The notes under the pieces are model-generated. The model searched no databases and was not told the DNA's origin. It worked only from the letters and a program-made list of their open reading frames with translations. DNA of 64,000 nucleotides. It comes from Hemileia vastatrix. Taxonomy: Eukaryota > Basidiomycota > Pucciniomycetes > Pucciniales > Zaghouaniaceae. The stretch lies in the NCBI GenBank assembly GCA_030280995.1, contig JASXTE010000012.1, positions 14,914,001-14,978,000 of the forward strand, written 5' to 3'. Position numbers and translations under genes: made by a program. Positions 1 through 11,038 of the stretch are shown here, one piece after another; positions within the stretch are counted from its first letter, which is position 1; every line of letters starts with the position of its first letter.

Positions 1-1046
1 AAGCTGATTCTGTAGTAAGAAATATAAGATTAAGGTGAATTCTGATGTTTGGTAAAACAATAGCATCCACTCTCTTATTTTTAAAAACTTATATTTAAAT
101 TTTTCTCATACACTTTTTCTAATGTTCTCACTCTTACTAGCATCTTTATATGTGATCATATTTGGTCAACAAATGTTTTTCTACCTTCCTTTTACCTTTC
201 ACTTCTCACTCCTCCATTTTCTTTCACTCCCTATCCCACAAATCTTAACCTATTTCTTGTCCCATAAAATTGCTCCCAACTCTTTCCAAAGCCCTTCAAT
301 CAAAAATTAAACCCATTCTGATCCTGTTTTCTATCCTCAATTATATTTATGGCCTTTTTAAACACATTTTACTTCCCTCTCTATTCCTTTTTTCAACCCA
401 TACCTCCAATTTTTATCATCACCCTTTGCCTTTTGCTACACTTAACCTCTCATCAATCCCTTTCCATCTTCTTCTCAAAAAAATCTCTTGGTTTCTATGA
501 GTTATAAAAGGCATAAAGGTCTGAGGAAGTGATAAATAGGGGATGAAAGAAGTGGAAAGGGTAGGGATGCTTTTAAAGGGCCAGAGAGCATTTGATATCA
601 GAAGAAAGGGGTTAAAATCATGGAAAAAATTGTGTTGAGAGAAAAGAAAAGAAATTTTTAACAAGGGAATAATATTAAAGATAATTATTTATGTAAGAGA
701 GAAGGTAGGATGGAGAGGTAAGTAATAGTGTTCTACAAAATAAAATAATAATAAAATGTGAGAAATATGTTATATAGCATTTAAACAGGAATGGAATCAA
801 CTCAAAAAAACAAATAGAAATCAAATAAGCCATTTTTATACTATTCATTCCAATAGAATTTCATTTTATGTCTTTCTTTTTTCATATTTTGAAGATTAGG
901 GGTTAATATATTGTAAAAAATACTATCACATGCATATCTTTTCTATTTATTGAATAGAAAACAGAATAGAAATTTATATTGGAGCTTAATTTTATCACCA
1001 AAGTATTCTTCCATTCATTTTTGTAAGTGTTTTACATTTTTCAGAT
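1..1046. other. AT-rich non-coding stretch with a pyrimidine/purine switch
   Basis: No gene is supported here. The short open frames at 120-660 are low-complexity and lack any recognisable domain. The + strand is pyrimidine-rich from about 120 to 490 and purine-rich from about 500 to 740, an abrupt strand switch. The rest is plain AT-rich sequence. Confidence 0.5.
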
Positions 1047-1116
1047 ATTAGGGGGTATCAATGTCCAGGGATCCGCATTTAGGGATCAGGAATTTTTTTT
1101 CCCAGGATCAGAAATT

Positions 1117-2746
1117 AGGGGGTATCAATGTTGACCAATCTGTAATTAAAATAATTGCGGAAAATAATCTGCATACCCCAATTATCTTCCGCAATTATTT
1201 TTGCTAATAATTGGGTTATTGTCAGTATAGTCTAGTATATAAGTATGATATAATAGTGTTTATTTATGGTCCTACTACTTATTGATAAATGATTTAGTGA
1301 TTAAACCTCAGGGGAAGACTAATAAAATAGTTATACTCAAATAAAACTCACAATACTTGGATTTAAATGCATGCTAGTGGTGGAAAATAGATGAATAAAA
1401 TATAGTTATAGCTTATATAAAGATAATATCAATTTATAATGGCTTTATAATATATTTCTGAATGCTAATAATTGTATTGTAGTGTTTGTTTGAATTGTAG
1501 TAATTGAATGATGATAAATAACCGTTAAAATCCCTCCTTACTTATACCCAAATCCACTGGAGTGCACAGACCTTCAATCCAGATGATGTCACTGCTATCC
1601 CTGGCAATTACAGCACTGTGAGGGCCCATCACCTCCCCATGGCGTCCACTTCAAGCAGATTCAACACCCAGACCTCCAGTAAGGACCCTCCATCACTATT
1701 AATGATACCACAGATCTATACCACAAATAGAAAATCCAGATAAAAGTGGATACCATAAAGAAACAGGTAAAATAAACAATCAAAAAGAGATTTAATGAAA
1801 CCAAAAGCATATAAAGGAATCAAATAAAATGTCCAAGCCCCCAATAACATCCCCAAGCATCCATATTAACCCAGAAATGTCCTTCCAACCCATAAATCCG
1901 TGAATAACCATCCAAGGAAGTAAATTAAGTTGTCCAAACTGGGTGTATGCGCCTGATATAGGTGTCTATGCTTCTGTAGGCGTTGTGAGTCCACTGATTT
2001 TGTCCATATGACCTAAAATAAGCAGAAAAACAAAGGTTATAGGCTAATAAGGGGCTAAAACCCACTTATATACCTAAATATACATAATATACTGCATATT
2101 TCACTGAATATGAGATTTATGTATACATATAAGCTTATGTATGTCAATAATTACTTCATATCACTTAAGATAAGTATATTATGACTCCATTAACACCTTA
2201 ATAAGTATTATTAGGCTATGGATAAGCTATTTAAACTACTATAAGTTGTATAATAGAATAATAATTATATATATATAATATAATAATATATATTATGATT
2301 TTAACCTTATTTTTAAGATATAAGCTTAATTTACTTAAGGTTATCTTATTTTAAGCATAAGAAATACTCAGTCCTAAGGATATCTAGGCTGACAGTTATT
2401 AGACACTTTACATGTCAATGTTCACCTCTTATCTGACATTTTTTTACTCAATTTTTCATAACCACATCTTGGACAAATTTCTGTCATAACCACATGTTGC
2501 ACACCTTTCTGCCATAACCACATCTTGGACTACTCTTTGGATATGCCTCATGGATGTGATGAGTTTGGGATCATGAATTAGGAATGGAAATTGGGGTATA
2601 AGATGTGGGATAATGCATTATTGTGGATTCCTTATCCACTAGCCCCGGGGCTAGTGGATAAGAATCTTCCACAATTAATAATGTCTGATCCCAGAAAAAA
2701 AAATTCCTGATCCCTAATTGCGGATCCCTGAACATTGATACCCCCT
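1117..2746 (+). mobile_element. Harbinger-derived MITE (inner copy), split by a solo LTR
   Basis: This copy begins AGGGGGTATCAATGTTGACC and ends ATTGATACCCCCT, with ATT on both sides (1114-1116, 2747-2749). It sits inside the outer MITE in opposite orientation. Without the LTR at 1220-2394 and its 5-bp duplication it is also about 450 bp. Its 3' end carries the 32-bp CCCCGGGG-centred palindrome shared by the whole family. Confidence 0.85.
1220..2394. mobile_element. Solo LTR (family X)
   Basis: The 1175-bp block begins TGTCAG and ends CTGACA, the terminal form of the Gypsy LTRs further right. It is flanked by the 5-bp duplication GTTAT (1215-1219 and 2395-2399). Deleting the block and one GTTAT restores the MITE sequence GGGTTATTAGACAC found at the same place in elements A and B. 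No polyprotein is present, so it is best read as a solo LTR left by LTR-LTR recombination. A non-AT-rich patch at about 1540-1700 is unexplained and could be captured sequence. Confidence 0.8.
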
Positions 2747-2810
2747 ATTATTAATTGTGGAAGATTTATATCCACTAGCCCCGGGGCTAGTGGATAAGGA
2801 ATCCACGATA
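2620..2810. repeat. Two CCCCGGGG-centred palindromes facing each other
   Basis: Each of the two adjoining MITE ends contains CTTATCCACTAGCCCC joined to its own reverse complement, about 32 bp. Because the two MITEs are in opposite orientation, the palindromes lie about 140 bp apart within a longer inverted repeat (roughly 2400-3050). Family-wide conservation of the palindrome suggests a transposase-binding or hairpin function; that is inference. Confidence 0.7.
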
Positions 2811-3135
2811 ATGCATTATCCCTCATCTTATACCCCAATTTCTATTCCTAATTCATGATCCCAAACTCATCACATCCATGAGGCATATCCAGAGAGTAGT
2901 CCAAGATGTGGTTATGGCAGAAAGGTGTGCAACATGTGGTTATGACAGAAAGTTGTCCAAGATGTGGTCATGAAAAATTGAGTAGAAAAATGTCTGATAA
3001 GAGGTGAACATTGACACGTAAAGTGTTTAATAACCCAATTATTAGCAAAAATAATTGCGGAAGATAATTGGGGTATAAGGATTTTTATCCGCAATTAATT
3101 TGATTGCGGATCCCTGAACATTGATACCCCCTATT

Positions 3136-3439
3136 TTAAATATTAATAATGGTTAGTAAAATCATTTTGATTAATTAGAATTTAATTTTTGTTTAAAATT
3201 CTTACTTAGGAAATTTAATGGAAGATGTTAATTCCCAAAATATTTTTCTTGAATGATTTACTATAGTGCCTTATAATTTCACCATATATCAACAATTAAG
3301 TAAAATTATTTGAACATTTAAGATCACTTTTCTTTCAATTTAAAATGGGGTGTGTATAGTTTTACATGCAACAAAGTATAAAATTATTTTTAAACATTTT
3401 GTAGCTTTCCAGACTGGTTTAGCTGTGGGAAGGGCTGAT
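3136..3439. other. AT-rich spacer, nothing recognised
   Basis: Plain AT-rich sequence to the right of the nested MITEs. No open frame, repeat or RNA structure stood out. Confidence 0.4.
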
Positions 3440-3665
3440 TTCAACATACCATTACAAAATTGTGTTTTAATGGTTGAACATTGTTTCAAAAAATGTTCAC
3501 ATGTACTTCAATAAATAGTCAAGCTAGCTTCATCAGAGGTTCAATGTATTTTCACACTTTATTCCTTATTATTTCATCACTACCTCAATGTGTGCTCAAT
3601 TAGACATGAATTTAGGTTCAAGGTTGCGGACTTGCTACCAAGTCCGCCCCCCATATTGCGTGGTG
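3440..3665. mobile_element. CACTA-type element, one end only
   Basis: The block ends GCGGACTTGCTACCAAGTCC then CCCCCCATATTGCGTGGTG, the same terminal sequence as the complete small elements at 41016-41903 and 47498-47758. The stretch just inside it resembles the subterminal part of the 41-kb copy. No matching left end (CACCACGC or CACTATGC) was found upstream, so this is a truncated copy; its left limit is approximate. Confidence 0.6.
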
Positions 3666-4311
3666 AGAGGCAAAGAAAATAGGAAGAGGGTAGCAAGGAG
3701 ATAGGGAGAGGGAGGGTCGCAAACAGAAGGGGAGAAAGGGTCTGGTGCAATGTTACATTTCAACATAAAACAATTCTTAATTCTTGGTTTCCGTAGTTAT
3801 ATTCTTAATCAAAAGATTGTTGTTGATAGTAATAGATATTTTTGGGGGTAGGTTGAGCATATTTTTAAAAAGTAATTTAAAATATAAAAGTGTAGCACTG
3901 AAATTTGAAGGCGCTGTACATCCTACAAAGATGCTAAGGTTATCTGAGTAATTTATCTGGAAAGGCTTTTTAAAAAATTAAGTAGCAAAAAGTTGCTTCA
4001 GGGCACTGCTTGATGCTTGCACTGGCTCATAGCCTGAACTTAAAAAGCTTTAGAGCAGCTATATTATCCTGTGCTGATGAACTCAAAGGGATCTGACTCA
4101 AACAAATAACTTCAAAAGTACATTCTGTTTTTAATTAAAATCCAATGTCTACAGTAGGCTTGGGTTTACCTTGGTCCTTCTGACTTCACTTGTTAACTCA
4201 GATACCATACATGAGTTCTACAAACTAGGAAGCTAAAACTAATATTTGTAATAATTTAGAAAGAATATTAGAGGTACAATATTTAAAGAAAAAGAAATGT
4301 TAGTATCTTGA
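3666..4311. other. Spacer before the Ku80 locus
   Basis: Purine-rich just after the CACTA end (to about 3740), then ordinary AT-rich sequence. I see no coding region or structured RNA that I can support. Confidence 0.35.
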
Positions 4312-4517
4312 TTTCATTCAGAAGGATTCTCAAAGCTAAGGGAAACACAAATATGGCGTATTGGTTTACTTGTAAACCTGTGACATTCTTCATTCCATGG
4401 ACTAGTGGAAGAGTGTCCCTTGAATTCAACATTACACGGTTTGATAGCAGTGGCTAGATGGCTCATCTTACTGCTGCTTAGTTGGTTGATCAATCCAACT
4501 AGTAAGTCTCTCGACAT
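4312..4517 (-). CDS. Possible small protein (67 aa), divergent from Ku80
   Basis: An ATG-started frame reads MSRDLLVGLINQLSSSKMSH and ends ...FENPSE. I do not recognise the family. Reasons to list it: it starts with ATG, lies in a patch richer in GC than the surrounding transposon sequence, and points away from Ku80 with about 200 bp between the two starts, a common arrangement for a shared promoter. Reasons for doubt: it is short, lacks a known motif, and could be an exon of a longer gene or a chance frame. Confidence 0.25.
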
Positions 4518-4716
4518 CACAAAGAGAAGAAAATAAATTACAACTTTCCCACCTTTTCTCTCTTTACAGTAGATTTTCCTTATTTAGTATTCTGAGTGTA
4601 GGCTGCCTTGCACTACTCGCCTGGGAATCTTTTTCCATCAACTGGGCCTCTGCTGGTTGCCCTCCTTGGTCCCATTATCAACCACTCAAGTGAGACAGCA
4701 GAGTAAACTCATCGGG
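4518..4716. promoter_or_regulatory. Probable Ku80 promoter, perhaps bidirectional
   Basis: The interval between the two divergent starts has no coding signature. It is less AT-rich than the flanking transposons and includes pyrimidine-rich stretches typical of fungal promoters. No specific factor site is claimed; the role follows from position only. Confidence 0.35.
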
Positions 4717-7700
4717 ATGTTTGTTGTACGTCGTTGAGTCCAGTAAATGATCACTCCTTTCTTTTGATTTTGATTAATTGATTTGCTTGCTTTTTTCCTT
4801 TGCACTGCTTTATTTCCTTCTTCAGAGAGAACTCACTATTTTCTGTATCGACTGTTCGCCGACAATGGCATTCTCACGCACAATTGATGTGGGCTATCCT
4901 CCCAACCAGACCGAGCAGGTCATCACCAATCTTGAATATGGACTCCAGTATCTCAAGCCACTTGTGGGCAATATGGCAAGCTGTTACTTTTCTTTCGGGT
5001 GCTTTCTCTTCCATCCTTATCCTCTCTCTTGGCGTCTTAGTTGCTCAACGCTCTTAAGACTGTTCATTGTGGGATCGTGCTTTTTGGCGCTCCTAGTGAG
5101 TTTTTTTTTTTTTCACTTCTTCAATTTTGTAAATTGATCATTTTAAACTGTGTCTGTTTCAATTCTTCGAAATAGCAACTCAAAACGGTATTGCAAACGC
5201 AGGCAAAAAAGGCTGTTAGTGCAAACTCTTTTCAATCTTGTTTCCTTTGATTCATCATCTACATCATACTCAGTTAGCTTGGCTATTCAGATGACAATAT
5301 AGTCGAGTACATTCTTCCAGGTGCTCCAACTACTCAAACAATTCAAAAAATAGAGGCAATTAAATCTTACCAAAGCGCTCTATATTATCCGTACCAAGGC
5401 GATAGTAAGCTCATCAACTTTCACTGATATTTTTATTATTAATCTAACTGATACCTTAATTTATCAGTCATATCTGCCCTCATCGTCTCAACCGCTGTTA
5501 TAAATGTGCACTCAAGCCCCAAAACTAAGAAAAAAATCATATTGATCACAGACGCCGTCTCGCCAGCTTATCCAGAAAGCTTCGACACCAAAGCAAGTTT
5601 TTATCAAAATAATATTGAACTCACAGTTATGTATGTTCTGTTTTACCGATTGTTTCAATCCTAGATGCATGCACCAAGTTAACATGTTTTGATCTATCGC
5701 TCCATCTCAATCCTACATATCTCAACACAGCGGTATAGACTTTGACGAGCCTAGTATTGGCTATGTAGATCCTCAAAAATCAGAAACCAAAGTAAGTCCT
5801 TTAATGAAAAGCTTTTTTTTAAGTTGTAAACATTTTATCCTGTATAACATGCTTATCTGATTGATTTAGAAACTCAATGAAAAAATGTTGGCAGATTTGT
5901 GTGAACAGATACCTAATTCTAAATGTTTAACAGCCCTTATCGCCATTCCAGAAGCAAATGCCCCAAAGCCTAAAATAGTTGAATCTACTGAAACAGGGTA
6001 TTTTTTGACTCTCGGTTTTCCATTAACCGAAAGGAATACAAAAGAGAAGCATGATTCTTCACATTGCCTTGAAATTCAATGTATCCTGAAGAAAGCTACC
6101 ACTCTGGTTAGACCTATGTCAGTCCAAAGAATGACTCGAGCAGGCATTAAAGTCGAAGAACTCAAGTGCAAAAGAGATCAATCCTACGCGAATCCTGAAA
6201 TTGCTAATATGACGACGATGAACTTTGATGACGCAATCGATGCATTACCATCTGGAAATGTGACCTCAAATTTAAGTTATTTTTATAAAGCTGATAGGGA
6301 ACAAGTCCATCAAAGACATCTAAAAGGAAAGAAAAGAAAGCGGGAATCCGATGAAAATGAAGGGAACAATAGTGATCGAGAGAATAAAACAGGAGCTGTT
6401 CAAGACAATGATGATGACTCAGAAGAAGCCCCACGTGTGCAAGTTGAAAAAGACAAATTGGTAAAGGCATATAAGTATGGTGGCACATTGGTCCCCATCA
6501 ATCCTGAGGATGAGGACGAAATGAGCTGGAACTTTAATCCAGGTCTGGAGATACATGGGTTTATTCCTTTAAAAAAAGTAGGCATCAGATAGCATAATCG
6601 ACAACTCCGTTAATTCTTTTTTTCCAATCAGTTCTAAATTAATTTTGATTTTCTACAATTTATTCTTCCTTTTATTTTTCTCCCTTATAGCTACCAAGGG
6701 AACACCTTATAAATGACGTCAATTACATTTTCGCTTCTCCAGACAATCTTGATTCCCAAATTATATTTGATGGAATGCGTAGAGCTTTGATAGAGCTTGA
6801 AAGAGGTATTTTAACTCGCTATGTAGGTAAAACAAAAAACGCAGAGCCCAAGATGGTAGTTTTAATACCCCCAATGGAAACTGAAGCTCAATATTTCATC
6901 ATGGCGCAAGTCAGTCAGTCAGCTGAATCACTAATCTCTACCTGATTCAAAGTGAACAATATTCTTAGGTTCCGTTTGCTGAGGATCTCAGAAGATATCA
7001 ATTTCCCTCGCTTGGATTTAGCCCAAGTCAATCAGAAGACAAAACCACAAAACGTTCGGCCACTTTTCCATCTGAGGAACTACTTGAAGCCATGAATAAT
7101 TTGGTGGATGACATGGATCTAGTCGATGATCTTCCAGCTGAGTGTGGTGAAGAGTCCGTTCTTCAAAATTGGTCTTATTCATTACCTATTTCGCGTTGGC
7201 ATTAGTTTATATCTCATGGCTATGTTTCTAATATCTGTTAGGGTCAAAAATTCATGCTGGATACATCTTGAAGGAGCGTTTAGTCCCTCAGTGCATTATG
7301 TTAAACAAGCAGTTTTACACAGATTGATGAATCCTGATTCTAAAGATTTGCCGCCTATCCATCCTGATTTGCTCCAATACATGGAAATTCCTCTTCACGT
7401 TCTTGAAAAATCACAAAAATCTCGAGAAACAGTGGCTCAAGTCGCCAAATTGCAAAGAGGTATATATCATTTTACCCTCTTTTGTTTTGTATAGATTTGA
7501 ACTTCATTTACTGCAAGTAGTTTGATTACTGAAATTGTTGAAATCGGCAACTTCATCTGGTTGATTAAACAATATCAGTTCCCGTGAAACCCAAAAGTAA
7601 GCGAGGACATGGGCGTCAAGCACCTCAAGTTGATCAAGAAGGAGATGAGAGTATCGACCTTGATGCTATGTTACAAGGTCCCATAGAAGATATCAAACCT

Positions 7701-8164
7701 TTAAAACCCTCAGGAAATCAAACCTTACTGATTCCTTCACAGCACCAAAGTTTAAACGAGAGTGACACTAAGAACGAACTTGTGAATAAATGTTTAGATC
7801 GGGCATCAACCGTGTGCGAAAATCAAATATCTAACTTGTCATCGATCGACAACAACTTAGCAGATGTGTCCGAAGTGGGATTAAGTTGCGAACCGGGGGC
7901 TGAAAATCAAGCCGATAACAATCATCAAATACATGACCATAGTGGACCTTCCACCCAAAAAAAAAGTTAGTGCTGGATAAAATATTACATTAGATTCATA
8001 TAATTTAATTGACCATATTTTTTCTTTAATTTTTTTCGATTACTTATGTGAAATATTTAGGTAATGATGAAAGCGTTGAAGATGATGAATCGACAGAAGA
8101 TGAGAAAACATTTGAAGAAGATGATACAACAGAAGAAGAGAATGACGCTGTCAAAGTAGAATAA
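4717..8164 (+). CDS. KU80: Ku80 (Ku70/Ku80 DNA end-binding subunit), 13 exons
   Basis: Ku80 pairs with Ku70 to form the ring that binds broken DNA ends in the nucleus for non-homologous end joining and helps protect telomeres. Exons I read: 4717-4725, 4826-4975, 5041-5095, 5176-5202, 5291-5404, 5468-5630, 5731-5791, 5870-6577, 6691-6909, 6969-7141, 7242-7459, 7579-7965 and 8061-8164. They join in one frame to about 795 codons, close to fungal Ku80 length. The N-terminal vWA-like domain shows FCIDCSPTM, ILITDAVSPAYPE and VIGIDFDEPS. The beta-barrel follows around YGGTLVPIN and EIHGFIPLKK, then the helical arm with VKQAVLHRLMNPDSKDLPPI. The tail is long and acidic. Exon 1 is a 9-bp guess, and exons 2 and 4 need GC-AG introns. 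The exon 10 donor (GTGTGG) is weak. AATAAA at 8303 is a possible poly(A) signal. Confidence 0.88.
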
Positions 8165-8917
8165 TCCGAATATATATATAAAGTGAAACAGAGTTGTTTC
8201 ATGCCTTGCTATCTTTCATACAATTAGGTGCACTTTTTTAATACATGTCTGTACATAAAGATGATTGTAAATATTATAGTTAAATGTAAAAAGGATTAGG
8301 TTAATAAAATATATTTAGTGTTGGTCATCAACCTTGTCTGAGGTTTTTTAAAAATTGAAAAGAAGGTTTTTGCAAATCCAGTATCACTAAAAAAAAAAAA
8401 AAAATCTTTCTTATACTTAAATTAGCCTTTTTTTTTCTTGATTATAAAAACTTAAGAATTAAAAAAAAAAAAAATTGTATGAGTTTATAACTAAGTTGAG
8501 AAGAATTTATAATACACTGAATTAAAGGATGGTTAGGGATTATCACCTATTTTAAAGGTGGAAGTTTCATCTTTCTGGTTAATGGTAATGGTACCTCTTA
8601 TGGCTAAAATCGTGTACTCATCTCTCTAATCCTACTATTTCTACATCAGTAACTGTCTTTTCTATTCCCTTATTCTCAAAGAAAAAAAAGGACATTTTCC
8701 AATAACCTTCCTAATCCATCTTTCTGAAGGTTTTAGTATTTTATTTTATTTTATTTTTCAACCATGGTAGATGACTTATATTTAAAAGACAGTGTTATTT
8801 CAAAACCATTTTTAATTATTCTTTTTTGTTGATACTAGATTAATCAATCATTATTTTGGGCTCCTCTTTGTTTCAATTCAATAAAATCTTTGAATGTCTT
8901 TTGTGTAAACGGAGCAG
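8165..8917. other. Ku80 3' flank
   Basis: Contains the presumed Ku80 3' UTR with AATAAA at 8303-8308, then A-runs (8390-8403, 8461-8474) and AT-rich spacer. No further gene recognised. Confidence 0.45.
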
Positions 8918-9185
8918 CCTTTGGTATAAAGCCAAGGAGAGAATTAGTAATGCGCGACTTAGAAATCTGAAAGAGCCACTTATACCTGTAAATAAGACGG
9001 AGTCGCTTGAGTAAATTACAGAAAGGATAAAGTAAATACAAAAGACCTTTGGTATTAAGCCATGGAGAGAATTAGTAATGCATGACTTAGAAATCTTAAT
9101 GTTCCAGTTATACCGAAAGGTGAAACATTATAAAATAGGTAACTGAGTAGAAGAAAATAAAAGACCTGTAAATAGGACGGACTCA
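8918..9185. repeat. Imperfect tandem duplication, about 130 bp unit
   Basis: Two units start with CCTTTGGTAT (8918 and 9046) and share GAGAGAATTAGTAATGC and GACTTAGAAATCT; CCTGTAAATA.GACGGA recurs near the end of each. They have diverged by substitutions and small indels. There is no open frame across the pair. Function unknown. Confidence 0.6.
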
Positions 9186-9411
9186 ATTGAGAGAAAAAGA
9201 GCATGAAGGTAGACACTTTTTATCTTAGAGAGAGTCGTCCGATTTACAGGATGATTAAAACAAGGGAATATGAGCACTAATTGACAAACCGTACAAATCA
9301 GATGTGCAGAAAATAAAGAGAATAAACTTGATACTGAGCAGATATAAGGCTAATTGCACAAGTAGAAAATATATTCAGCGTGATTATTGGTGAGCAAATG
9401 GATGATACAGG

Positions 9412-9488
9412 GAGATCTGAAGAGGTTGACACAAAATCATTTTTTTTTTGAAAATTTTTGACAGGTCAAAAAATTGAGCCGCAGATTC
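9412..9488 (+). repeat. Dispersed repeat R, left fragment
   Basis: Runs from TACAGGGAGATCTGAAGAGG to GCAGATTC. It matches, in inverse orientation, the right half of the copy at 32690-32990, and is continued by the fragment at 23441-23637. The break falls exactly where an inverted family X LTR begins, with GATTC/GATTA as the likely 5-bp target duplication. Confidence 0.65.
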
Positions 9489-9604
9489 TGGCAGCCCAGG
9501 TATCCCCAAGACTGAGAAATTCTTATGTTTGAAATAAGATAACCTTAATTAGATTAAGCTTATAAGTTAAAATTAAGGTTATAATACTTATATATATGGT
9601 TATT
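9489..9604 (-). mobile_element. Family X LTR (second copy), one end
   Basis: Begins TGGCAGCCCAGGTATCCC and aligns over about 110 bp with the reverse complement of the end of the solo LTR at 1220-2394, including the shared AAATAAGATAACCTTAA. Its other end is at 23233-23440, so the copy has been split by later insertions. The middle of the LTR is not visible and is probably deleted. Confidence 0.65.
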
Positions 9605-10731
9605 ATCAGCCAGTCATCTAGAAGAAGGAGAAGAAGAAAAAAAAAAAAAGTGGAAGAGAAGTAAGAAATAAAGAAGTGATAAAAAAATGTAGAAAGAAAT
9701 GAAAAGGATGGAAGAAATAAAATAACTAATAAAAGAAAGAGAGGTGCAATGACAATTTGTGAGTGATGGCACGACAGTGAGTATTGGTTTCTTGGTAATT
9801 ATTTAATCAAGTAAGTAATTATTTCTCTGCGTAAATAAAAACTATTATTATTAATAAACTTAAAGCAACCTTAAAGTATTTATTGAATATTTGTATTAGA
9901 TTTGTAACACTAATAAAAAATAATAATAAAGTATTGAAAGTATTATAATATTTGTAATATAGGGGATGGATGCCAAAGGAGAATTCCAAGGCCCTTTTAT
10001 AGGCAAGGATACCTCTGAAGCGCTCCAATTGTATATACAAAAATAGTTGTAGTGTTAAACAAGAAATTAAAAGAAATTAATTACGCAAACTAAGAGAAAA
10101 ATTGAAACAACAAATTAAACCTGTGAATAAGTAAATAATTTTCCCACCATAAAATCCCAAAACAAGGAACTAATAATATGAGTAACTAAATGAGTATAAG
10201 ACCATGAGAACTGCGAAAAAAAATATCCTAAACAAGTATTATAATAAGGTGTAAAGGGTTTAATTAAAACAAATAAAAAAAAATTTACACCAAAATTTAT
10301 GTAATCAACTTAAATCAGTTATAAAGATATATTAATTGATTGTTTTAACCATATTAGTAATTTAATAACTGGTTTAATTGAAACAAATAATTAATTGAAT
10401 CATATTACTAATTTAAAGTGAGAATTTAAATATTATTATATTAAATAATTGTTTTAAGTTATTTAGTAATTTTATTGACACAATTAAGGGTCAAAAAAGC
10501 GCCCAATATTTATGGATAATAATATATGATAAGTTGTATTTAGTATATAAATTTTATTAATTAAATTGTAATTACATTATGAGTTAAATTTATTATTAAA
10601 CTTATAATATAATAATTAATTTATTAATTTTAGAAATATTAAATACATAAAAATGCACCATGATTTTATAGAATATAATAATTTTTATGTAATAAAAAAT
10701 TTACTTAATAATAAAAATAAATATAAAAATT
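9605..10731 (-). mobile_element. Diverged Gypsy-1-type solo LTR, split by Harbinger A
   Basis: Starts TATCAGCCAGTCATCTAGAA, like the edge of the Gypsy-1 LTRs at 37010 and 53091, and follows them for over 1 kb with many changes (shared AAAGCAACCT, TATAGGCAAGGA, AGCGCTC and TATTTATGGATA.TA). Harbinger A inserted at 10732; a short continuation lies at 16778-16843. The last 80 bp or so, with the CTGACA edge, are absent. No polyprotein is associated with it. Confidence 0.65.
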
Positions 10732-11038
10732 AGGGGGTATCAATGTTCAGGGATCCGCAATCAATTTAATTGCGGAAAATAATCTGCATACCCCAATTAT
10801 CTTCCACAATTATTTTTGCTAATAATTGGGTTATTAGATACTTTACGTGTCAATGTTCACCTCTATCTGACATTTTCATCCTCAATTTTTCATAACCACA
10901 TCTTGGACAACTTTCAAGATGTGCCAGCCTCCCTACCTTGCTGCGCACTTCCATCCTGTCTATTCATTCTATCTGTTCAAAACCCCTCCCAATCTCATCT
11001 ATTTATTTCTTCTTGTTTTCATCTTCAAATATCTGAAC

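Larger units (their letters stand above)
1050..3132 (-). mobile_element. Harbinger-derived MITE (outer copy), split by a second MITE
   Basis: Both ends carry the AGGGGGTATCAATG...-type terminal inverted repeat seen on the 6-kb Harbinger elements of this window, and both flanks read ATT (1047-1049 and 3133-3135), a 3-bp target duplication. The copy lies in reverse orientation relative to elements A-C: its left part (1050-1116) matches their right end, and its right part (2750-3132) matches their left end. Removing the inner MITE leaves about 450 bp with no coding capacity, made only of the two subterminal regions of the autonomous element. This is an internally deleted non-autonomous derivative. 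Confidence 0.85.

Noticed and set aside
122..664. Three overlapping open frames of 62-81 codons, rich in Leu, Phe, Ser and Pro
   Set aside because: They come from the pyrimidine/purine-skewed DNA, lie on both strands over the same bases and show no domain. Composition explains them.
1220..2394. Complete short retrotransposon with its own terminal LTRs
   Set aside because: The first and last 300 bp do not match each other as direct repeats; a solo LTR with a 5-bp duplication explains the data better.
5998..6040. An additional intron in Ku80 exon 8
   Set aside because: A GT and an AG are present, but the sequence TGYFLTLGFPLTER between them fits the Ku80 family and the frame is open, so no intron is needed.
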